64,000 nucleotides of DNA from Cordilura impudica (taxonomy: Eukaryota > Arthropoda > Insecta > Diptera > Scathophagidae), in NCBI GenBank assembly GCA_963682025.1, contig OY821521.1, positions 116,777,604 to 116,841,603 on the forward strand. Direction: 5' to 3'. This document shows positions 55,582-64,000 of the stretch, piece after piece; position 1 is the stretch's first letter; every line of letters begins with the position of its first letter. The notes below the pieces were generated by a model. It was given only the letters and a program-made list of their open reading frames with translations. It did not search any database and was not told the DNA's origin. Both the position numbers and the translations under genes were made by a program.

Positions 55582-57775
55582 TGTAATGTATTGAAACACG
55601 AAGTTTGTTTAACAACTAACTTTTATTGATATTGTAAATAACTAGAAGGCTATGAGATTAACGTGAGAAAAGCTTAATTCTAAGATAATGTTAATTACAG
55701 AGTTGGAGATGCACTTATGCACGCCTCCACTTAAATTTGTTCATTAGTATTTATCAAATTGTTTTCAATTTTTATAAACATTAATTAACTTTATATACGT
55801 ATACAATTACTGTATTAAATTATATACTCATATATTTATAATTATTAATTATACATTTTTTTACATAAATTCATAAAATATATTTATTATTTCGATTCTA
55901 TAAGAATTCAGTTCAGATTTGAAATTCATAAATTATACAATAGTTTATAAAAATAGTTCCTTTTTTTATTCATTGTTTATATATTTTCCTTTCCTTGGGT
56001 CTTAAAACCGTTGTGCATATATTTTTGTTTTGTCTTTCCTGAATTTCATCTGACAAGTTTTTATTAATATATGAATTTATAACCTCAGTTTCTATATCAA
56101 TTTCTTAATTTGGTTTATGTACATTTTTGTTCTTTAATTCTACGGAATTATTATTTTGTGACTTTTGAACTGATGCACTTGTATTTTTATTTCAACATGA
56201 TGGTGGCGCTGGCAACATGAAATCATCATTAACGTTTTGATTTTCCGTCGGACCTGCCCTAATCTGATCAGTATGTCTCTTTATAATTCTACCGTTCGAA
56301 AGAATACATTGATATGAACGTGGACCCGTTTTATCACTAATAATAGCCGGGGCCCATGACTCCTTGTTTACATTTGTATAATCTCTAATAAAAACATTTT
56401 GATCCTTCCTAAAATTGACTAACCTCTTACCCTTATAATTAGAAACACTTTTCATCTCGCTTCTCTAATATCCTATTTTCAATGAGATGAGGTTTAATTA
56501 GATCAAATCGTGTTCTAATTGATCTTCCAATAAAAACCTTAGCTGGGCTTTCATCCGTTGAGCTGTGTTTCATATTACGATAGTCCATTAAAAATCGGTT
56601 TAAAATCACATCAATATTCTCGTCTTTACCAGAATCTAAATTCGCATAAATGGATTTTTTTAATGTCTTGACAAAATTCTCAGCCTGGCCGTTTGTTGCT
56701 GGATGTCCAGGAACAGTCAATATATGTCTGATACCATATTTTAAAATAAAATCCTTAAATTCGCCTGTGACAAACTGTCTACCGTTATCACTTACAATCG
56801 TATAAGGAATACCGAAACGGCCAAAAAATTTCTCTTAATTTCATTATTAAAAAATTGGAAGTGATATCCTTTGTCTTAAAAACTTCTACCCATTTTGAAT
56901 ATGAGTCTATAATTATAAACAAATTATAATTGGACCCGCAAAGTCTATGTGAATCCGTTGCCACACAGAGCTTGTAGGACTCCATGGTATGAGCACACTC
57001 TTTTCCGGACTAGCAATGAGTTTCTGACACGAAATACAGGATTTGACCAAATTTTCAATATCATTATCAAGCTTGGGCCACCAGACAAATGACCTGGCTA
57101 GCGCTTTGGTCTTAACTATGTCCAAGTGAGATTCATGCAATAGCCGAAGTATTGATTTCCTTAATTTTTCCGGTAGTATAACTCTATAGCCCCATAATAC
57201 ACAGTCATGATCCACGGTTAGCTCAATATCCTTACTTGTAAATGTCTTAAACTCTTCACCTTTTAATTCCCAATTCTACCCATTCGAACAAATTCACATA
57301 CCTTAGATAGAATAGGATCACGCCGAGTTTCACGGGCTATGTCTATAAAGTCTAGGTTCAAAATATTCTTCTGTATATAGTTTACGAAGGTACTATCATC
57401 GGTGTCATTGACGCCATTTATCCTCAGTTGAGGCATTCGCGATAAATAGTCGGCTTCATTCGATTGACCCTTAACAAATTCTATTAAATAATTAAATCCC
57501 GAAAGAATAAATGCCCACCTTTGAACACGTGCGGCTGCCATTAATGGCAAGCCCTTATATTCGGCAATATTGAAGTCAATGATTTATGATCAGTTCTTAA
57601 TGTAAAGAAATTTCCAATTAAATATTGTTTTAATTTCGTTACACAGAAAATAATAGCCAGTGCTTCTTTTTCATGTGTACTGTACTTTTGTTCGGCTTTA
57701 GATAAAGCCCTTGATATAAATGCAACTGGTTTAAATATGTTGTTAGGAAATTTATGAGATAGTATGCCAGCTATG
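55582..57775 (-). mobile_element. Ty3/gypsy element G, copy 6, right part missing
   Basis: The 3' LTR (55582-55722) has lost about 14 bases at its end. Integrase and part of RNase H follow. G sequence stops at TATGCCAGCTATG (57775) inside RNase H, where unrelated DNA starts. This is the right-hand end of the array. Confidence 0.85.
55970..57775 (-). pseudogene. G6 integrase and RNase H remnant
   Basis: The RNase H end is 57541-57775 (RTDHKSL). The linker and integrase start are 57263-57550, where the SGFNYLIEFVKGQSNEADYL junction is unbroken, unlike G1-G3. The zinc module and IHIDFAGP are at 56913-57215, NGQAENF at 56439-56720 and the C-terminal domain at 56192-56455. At least five frame changes separate these. 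Confidence 0.82.
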
Positions 57776-58164
57776 ATTTTTTCATGTAAAGTGCCAAAAA
57801 TGGTGATTTTTTGAAATGTTTGTACGGGGAACCCCACAGGGGTTCCAGGGGGTGTGCCACTGGCATGGATGTATCGGCCCTCCAAAGTTAGTGGAGGTCG
57901 GTAATTCATTTGGACTCGATTGGGGCGCTCTAAATGGGTCAAAGTGGGATTTTTCAATATTTGACTCTACGGGTCAAAAGTCGGGACTTCAGAATTTGTT
58001 TTAGAGGTATGGTTCCTCGATCAAAGTTTCTTATTCTTATCCCTAGAACACGATTTTCATTGTCACTTGGGCGATTTTTAAATCGACCTGCCCAAGTATA
58101 TATGTTTCTTAAGTTATTTAAAATTCTAAATACATTTAAAACAAACAACTTTTCACATTTTCCA
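57776..58164. other. Boundary segment left of the host exon
   Basis: There is no convincing ORF. It is less AT-rich than its surroundings and contains a perfect hairpin GGAACCCC-ACA-GGGGTTCC (57828-57846). The last part ends in a pyrimidine tract and TTTTCCAG (58164), a plausible splice acceptor for the next exon. The rest was not recognised and may be another degenerate repeat. Confidence 0.4.
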
Positions 58165-58593
58165 GTTGAAGTACGAGCGACAAAATGGTGCAGAATCTTA
58201 AATTGTCGATATCAAACATTTATCGCAGTAACATGAGTATTGGTTCAATCGATTCACCAACCTTGTCTGTGGAGAGTGATGTCATTGCTTTTCAGGAAAT
58301 ACCATTAACTGCACTCAGTAAAAGAACTTTACGAAAACTTTCACATTTATTGAATTCAAAAAAGATTTTACGTTCGGAGGAAGGCTACGAAAGAGATTGG
58401 AGAGGGATGGCTTCATTGGCAAAGCAGAAGATCTTGTGTGATGAGAAAAATATGGGCGGCGATGATCCAATGACTAAAGTTATTCAACTTTGGTATAGCA
58501 ACAATCCAAAAACAGCAACATTTGCCTATTTGGAAAAATTCCTAGGTATTATAGATCGCTGGGATGTATCTGATGATATTTATGAAAATTTAG
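58165..58593 (+). CDS. Myd88: Host exon with death domain, probably MyD88
   Basis: The ATG at 58185 (context CAAAATGG) opens 136 codons plus one base up to the donor GTAAGC (58594-58599). Reading on gives only seven more residues and a stop, which supports splicing. Residues about 40-136 look like the MyD88 death domain: EIPLTALSKRTLRKLSHLLN, RDWRGMASLAKQK, VIQLWYSNNP, TFAYLEKFLGIIDRWDV. MyD88 links Toll receptors to Tube/Pelle. The TIR domain would be on later exons, which are not in the window. The death-domain call is firmer than the gene name. It shows no damage. Confidence 0.6.
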
Positions 58594-60060
58594 GTAAGCA
58601 CACTAGTTTTGTTTAATGTGTCAAACAAAAAAATCTTCAATATATCATAATATTATTCTCTTAAAAATATTTGCCATGATAATGTCAAAACGGATTTAAT
58701 CAAAAGCAACAATAAATATTAAAACACTACGCTTCGTTGGTTTACTATTTGTACTTGTTTCTAAATTAATTACGACTATTACCAATGCGTGTCTTAATTA
58801 ATAATTTTGTATTTTTTAAATTTAAGATAACGACTATATACCCCCCTAAAAACTTCCAAAAATAGATGCATTTTTATTTAATTCAAAGGTTAGTCGATTC
58901 GATCTTGCGCTCGTAGGTAGGAACTTACAAATGCAAAAGCAACAATTAAAAAGTGGACAGAAATTTTACTTGATCGGATGAAAGAAAAAACAAGTAAGAG
59001 TGTTAAATTCGACTGGGCCGAATCTTTGATACCTTCCACATGTGTCTAAACTCAATATTATAAACAATGTTGGGTACGATTATCATTTTCATACAGTTGC
59101 CGATTCTTAAGCTTTAAATTCTAATACCATTTAAATTTGTAGTTAATTGTTTCGCGTTTTTCGTTTTTGACCAGTATAATTATAATTTCTAATTATTATA
59201 GAAATATTTAAATACTATCTGAAAAATTGGAGTAGAAAAACTATAAAGGTGCCTTCCCAAGAGACCAAAGCGGAATAATTTTTTTAACTCAGACGGCGTT
59301 TGAAAACCCATAGTCAAAGTAAGGGATCATACTATCCACTATTTTGAGAGCTTAAAAATTATGCGATATATTAAAAAAATTTCAAATTAGTCTTGACTAA
59401 AAATACTGTCAATTTTTGTTATGCCGTATATCAATAAAACGTCCAGATATTAACCTTTAAACAAATCTTATAGTTAAATATTTCTATTTGACTTAGCTTG
59501 TAATTTAAAGATAAAAAGGAGTTTAAGTCGGTCTATGCGGACTCAAAAATATACCCTATACTAATAATTTTGGAAAAGATAAAAATTAAAAAAATAATAA
59601 CAATTCATCTTTTCATGCTGAGATTAATATATATTTGCAGACACCTTGTTCGAACCAAAAATAAGAATCAATTGAGAATAAAGTTTATAGGAAAACACGA
59701 ACGCACAATGTTAACTTTATGAACGTTTATTAAAGACTACTACTTATGTATAAAAAGTAATGAAATAAGGACAAATTATTTGCTTAAATAACATGGCTGT
59801 ATTTAGCAGAAATAGTCGCATTGGTTATTGATTACTCAATTCAATTCGAAAACCTAAACAATTTTGAACATTTAAATGAATATTTTTAAAATTGTTCGTA
59901 ATATTCGTGGAAAATAGTGATAAACATAAGATCGAAACAAATCGAGTTGTCAACACTGATATATGTGTCGGGGTTGAATCAACATTAACTTCATCCTTAC
60001 AACCATTTACTGCCATAACATTGGCAATTATCAATTGACAGTAGAATTCGGACTAGTTCA
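58594..60060 (+). other. Probable intron of the MyD88-like gene
   Basis: It follows the donor GTAAGC. It is AT-rich with no ORF that looks coding and many short A/T runs. No gene, RNA or recognisable repeat was seen in the 1.4 kb. Confidence 0.45.
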
Positions 60061-60459
60061 TAGGACTTTAGTTCGGACTCTACATTTTGGTGACGTTTTT
60101 AGAAAAATTAAGTTTCCCCCCACCAAGAACTTTAATAACCTGAAAGCGCTTTGAACACGCAACCAAGGTATCAAAAACCAATACTACATTTGGTAACCCC
60201 CAAAAAACACTCTTGACTTCAAGCTTCCTCTCACCAGTGGTAAGGAACTTGAAGCATTCACGAGTGGATTGACCTCGCAACAGGATATCCATCCAGGACG
60301 TCCGCTCAATCATCAAGCAAATCCAGCTGTAGTATTAGCAGATCCAGCTTGAACAATCAAATCACTCAACATTTGAGGCAACACTACATTTGCCTAACTA
60401 CTATACACAAAAATCATTAACTAATCAATCATCAATTAGTCAATTTTCACTATACCACA

Positions 60460-61100
60460 ATTTGATGGAGATTATTTAAAATGGCGTTAATTTCATGATT
60501 TATTTTCTGAGATGGTGGACAAGCAGCCAATAACGTCCATTCAAAAAATGTGGTATTTAAAAAGTAATTTTTCTGGAGAAGCTGAACACTTAATTAGTCA
60601 GTTTTCTTTATCAGAAGCAAATTGCTACACTGCATGGAAAACATTTCAGGATCGCTGCAATAACAAAGGACTCATTAACTTGGTTGACCAAATTATTAAC
60701 CAACCTCCAGTGACGTCATTTGCACCATCTATCAAAGCTCTGCATGGCACAACCAAGGAGTGTTTGCTGGCATTAAAAAATTTGGGTATTGTAACAACCT
60801 CTTGGGATGCAATACTCATACAATTATTAATTAAGAAACTCGACAGAGGCACTCATATAATGTACATGCAAGGTACGTACCAGTTATGGCTGAGTTTTTA
60901 TAATTTCTGGAACTTCAACTTCAATCAATGGAGCCAATTGTTCAAACCGGAAAACTGGCGCAAAGGACTGTTTCTTCAGTTACAATCTCCAATTGAATCA
61001 ATAAGGGCACCTGCAAATTGTGCAAAAACGGTGGCCATAAACTATATCACTGCAACGAATTTCATCAACTATCAGAGGCAGAACGAAAAAATTGGGTACA
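60460..61100 (+). pseudogene. BEL gag (second family)
   Basis: The start has FDGDYLKW-like sequence (about 60465, interrupted by a stop), then the frame from 60512 with MWYLKSNFSGEAEHLISQF, characteristic of the BEL gag DUF1759 domain. A CCHC-like zinc finger (CKLCKNGGHKLYHC) is at about 61012-61053 in a shifted frame. Several indels are present. Confidence 0.75.
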
Positions 61101-61329
61101 GCAACAAAATTTTTGAGTCAACTGTATTAGAAGTGATCACGCTTCGAAAAATAGCAATTCAGGCGGATGCAGAAATAGCACAATATAAACAAATTCATCA
61201 AAGTACTCTTCTAAAATCAACTCAACTAATCAAGGATGCATATCGTCCTCAAACGCTGTCGCAGTTACATCTTCAGCTACAAAGGCAGCCGAAGGAGGCC
61301 AGAGTTATGTTTTTCTGGCAACAGCAAAG

Positions 61330-61920
61330 GTACTTTTTACTACCCAAAATGGTGTTTCCAATGAGTTCAGAGCAATATTAGATTCTGCCAAAAGCTATCT
61401 ACTTTCCAAATCAAAACTTCACTTCGCATAGACGGTGTTGGCAATGTTCGACAAGGATCAAACTACCGCATCAATGTAGAAATGAAGTCCAGAGATCTTA
61501 ATCTCTCCACAAATTTGGAAGCATTTATACATCCAAACATCCCACCTCAGCCGAATCAACATATTGATATATCTACATGGGAAATTCTAAACAACACACA
61601 ACTAGCAGATCCCAATTTCAACAACCAAGAAAAATAGATATTCTACTGGGGGCAGAGTTTTACTACAAATTAACTAAAGCGGGAACAATACAACTTTCTG
61701 ACGGCCTTCCAACACTTCAAAACACGTCACTGGATCGTGGGTAGTGCAATTGGCAAAAATTCAACTCCCAACTGGTCAGTATCTGCTCTAACATGTGCCG
61801 TATTTGACAACACAGCATCATCGGAAGAATCCATTGCAGCCATACAGCTAGACGAAATTGAACCCAGCGACAAGAATCTTTCACCATCAGAGAAAAAGAA
61901 GACAAGCAGTTACCACTTCC
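61330..61920 (+). pseudogene. BEL protease region (second family)
   Basis: Broken frames read NEFRAILDSA (protease motif degraded), then NLSTNLEAFIHPNIP, IDILLGAEFYYKLT and LQNTSLGWVVG-like sequence, the usual course of the BEL protease domain. An A run near 61900 ends it. Confidence 0.6.
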
Positions 61921-61929
61921 ACTGATGAC

Positions 61930-63106
61930 TTCATATACAAAATCAAACATAGAAACTCCTTTAACAGACTGCAAAGGATACTGGGATATGTCGTCAGATT
62001 TATCAATAATACAAGATTATTAAAACATGAACGCCCATCACACCAGACGAATTGAATAAAGCTCTTCTTGCAATTATGAAAACAATTCAATTGGCTGACT
62101 TTTCAGCAGAATTCAGACAACTGAAGAAAGACAGACAAATAGACAAAAATAGCTCCATCAGCGATTAGAATCATCAGAATTGTCGAACGATGCAAAACAT
62201 CCAATGTTACTACCATATAACGACCAGATCGCCAAATTGTTATTCATATCAAATCATATTGAAAATAAACATTGTGGACCTCAGGCGTTATTGAGCAATA
62301 AAAGGCAAAATAACAGCAAGAGCAATTGTACAATAATGCATAAAATGCACTAGAGCCCGACCACAATTATGTCAACAAATCATGGGCAATCTACCACAAA
62401 ACCGAGTAACACCATCACGACCTTTCATCAATACAGGAGTAGATTAATGCGGACCATTCTGGATACTACTACAAGATCAGAGGCAAAAAACCACCAAGGC
62501 CTACATAGCTGTTTGTTTCTGCTTTGCTACAAAGGCTGTATACCTGAAATTGGTAACTGATTTATCAACTGAGGCATTTATCGGTGCATTTAAAAGGTTT
62601 ATTGGTCGGCGAGGTCGGTGTCGGTGTCAAAACATATACTCCGACAACGCTACAAATTTTGCCGGTACCAAAAATCAATTATCAGAACTTATCCAAACCG
62701 TATATTCGGACAAAGGACAAGATGAAATCATTGCCATTTCCAGCTCTAAAGGGATAAATTTCCACTTCATTCCTCCCAGAGCACCACACTTCAGAGAGTT
62801 ACGGGAAGCTGCTGTAAAATATGCAAAACATCTGCTACTTCGAAACAGTCATCGTGGAGATTGAAGCAGTACTAAACTCAAGTCCATTAACCCTAATGTC
62901 GAGTGACCCGACTGATTTAACAACATTAACACCAGGATATTTTTAATTGGAGAAGCACTAACTTCACAACTAGATAGGATCAGATAGAACCACACGAGTT
63001 GTTGATATAAAAACCTCCAAGGGCATTTTCCAACGTGCAATACACCGACTCGGCCGTTTAACCATCGATACGAACGCAGAAGTAACTACTGTCATATGTT
63101 TGTAAT
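61930..63106 (+). pseudogene. BEL integrase (second family)
   Basis: Pre-integrase sequence (NSFNRLQRILGYVVRF) follows the protease remnant directly. GPQALL is near 62280. The core frame 62550-62864 has YSDNATNF and HFRELREAAVKYAKH, giving the second D and the E. The C-terminal domain end (FQRAIHRLGRLTI) is at about 63025-63065. Stops and shifts are many. Confidence 0.75.
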
Positions 63107-63123
63107 ATAAACAAACATATGAC
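63091..63123. repeat. 13-bp perfect inverted repeat
   Basis: GTCATATGTTTGT (63091-63103) and ACAAACATATGAC (63111-63123) with a 7-base spacer AATATAA. It overlaps the end of the BEL integrase remnant. No function is assigned. Confidence 0.7.
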
Positions 63124-63395
63124 ATGTGCATTTTGACTCATATAATTATTTGTATATATTATTACATCACATTTATTTTTACTCCACATTTACTTCCGTA
63201 CATAATAATGCTTAATCAGAATAAACAATATAGGTCAGTCAATAAACTCAGTATAATTATTTAACCATTTATGACCAACAACACTATTAGGCATTATTTT
63301 GGTTGGAAACCAAAGCACAACAACAAAATACGCTTTTAACTTTTTAATTATCTTAATATTCAGCATTTTTTAACAAATATTATCATATATTCTGA
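63124..63395. other. AT-rich spacer
   Basis: There is no gene. It may hold the 3' UTR of the LINE to the right (minus strand) and the end of the BEL element. No clear poly(A) tail or LTR border could be placed. Confidence 0.35.
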
Positions 63396-64000
63396 TTAAA
63401 AGTTAACATTTTTAATAAAATTTACAGTTTTCTTTCTAAAAAGATTTATATTAATTTCGTTCTTGACATCATTCGGCATCATGTTGTAAAGATTTAATCC
63501 TTTGTAAAATAAAGATTTTTGTATTGCTGTTGTATCTGCTCTCTGTGTTCTAAAGTCTAAGGCATTCCTAAGGTTATAGGGTTGAACATCTCCAACATAT
63601 CTAATTTGTTCGATCAAGTAATCTGGTGCTCTTCCCATCTTCATTTTTTGGATAAAGAATATTGTATTAAGTTGCAGCCTTTGTTGGATGTTTAGCCATT
63701 TCAGTGCGTCTAACATATATCTTATTGAAGTAAACCGATTGCATTTTAAAATTGAGCGCATAGCCTTATTTTGTAGTTTTTGCAGCCTCGTTATTTGTTG
63801 GTCTGAACAGCATGTAAATAAAGTTGACCCATACTCAAAATGAGGTTTTATGGTAGTGTTATATATATTAATTGCGGTTATTATTGTCACCCTGTTTCTT
63901 AAACGTTTAAAAAACCCGATTTTCTTGCCAATTTTCTTACATATGTATTCGACATGATCTTTAAAGTTTAAATCTTTGTCAATCAAGAAACCCAAATATT
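63396..64000 (-). pseudogene. LINE (non-LTR retrotransposon) RT, C-terminal part
   Basis: The 199-codon frame (63396-63995) runs off the right edge. It shows the region after the RT palm of LINE pol: LIDKDLNFKDHV, ICKKIGKKIGFFKRLRN, TIKPHFEYGSTLF, RLQKLQNKAMRSILKC, LDALKWLNIQQRL and a C-terminal LFYKGLNLYNMMPNDVK. This layout fits the CR1/jockey-like groups; the exact clade is uncertain. The frame is open as far as visible and ends naturally, so this is the true 3' end of the ORF. LINE copies are often cut at the 5' end, which lies outside. Confidence 0.75.

Larger units (their letters stand above)
60061..63106 (+). mobile_element. Second BEL/Pao family member, decayed and internally deleted
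   Basis: It carries BEL gag, protease and integrase remnants in normal order on the + strand, clearly different in sequence from the array BEL. TTTTGGTGACG at about 60086 may be the primer site after a 5' LTR, but no matching LTR pair was found. The RT and RNase H regions appear to be missing between about 61930 and 61940. It lies in the putative MyD88 intron. Confidence 0.7.

Noticed and set aside
61717..62090. ORFs on either strand in 61.7-62.1 kb as novel genes
   Set aside because: The + strand reading is a broken BEL protease and pre-integrase; the minus frames are shadows.
60084..63395. LTR pair of the second BEL element
   Set aside because: A possible primer site is at 60086, but no matching terminal repeat was found on the right, so no LTRs are annotated.

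Overview
The window reads as animal, almost certainly fly (Diptera), nuclear DNA that is AT-rich and built mostly of LTR retrotransposons. The pointers are two Ty3/gypsy families, a gypsy-type errantivirus with an env gene (an insect-restricted group), BEL/Pao elements, a LINE fragment, and one host exon that resembles the death-domain exon of the Toll adaptor MyD88. No bacterial genes, rRNA, tRNA or CRISPR were seen.

Layout. (1) 1-27.5 kb is a tandem array of a composite unit of about 8.7-9.0 kb. The same BEL sequence starts at 1, 8702, 17668 and 26485. Each unit holds a + strand BEL/Pao RT-RNase H piece, a second copy of the RT start, and a minus-strand Ty3 element (called G here) that interrupts the BEL RT. 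After G come a remnant of BEL 3' sequence and a minus-strand BEL piece with integrase, gag zinc finger and protease in scrambled order. (2) 27.5-39.3 kb is copy G4 with LTRs at both ends. A + strand errantivirus (32079-38837) sits in its 5' leader. (3) 39.3-50.4 kb holds more BEL plus copy G5, which carries an internal 3-kb tandem duplication. (4) 50.4-54.9 kb is a second Ty3 family (H, minus strand) inserted in BEL RNase H with a 5-bp target duplication. (5) 54.9-57.8 kb is the rest of that BEL piece and truncated copy G6. (6) 57.8-64 kb is non-array DNA: the MyD88-like exon at 58165-58593, then what looks like its intron, containing a decayed second BEL element (about 60.1-63.1 kb) and the 3' end of a LINE on the minus strand.

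Only the errantivirus looks young. Its two 304-bp LTRs look identical by eye, its TSD is perfect, and gag, pol and env are open apart from one frame change in pol. The gag-pol junction has a canonical -1 slippery heptamer, and a donor/acceptor pair would place the env start codon on the 5' leader exon. The G copies are dead: the first three share a mutated RT catalytic motif (YQYD for YQDD) and all five gag copies share one in-frame TAG. They therefore spread as DNA duplications, not by retrotransposition. A dense, nested, mixed-orientation graveyard beside a gene and invaded by a young errantivirus is what piRNA-producing loci look like; that last point is inference only. All identities were judged by reading, with no alignment or database search.
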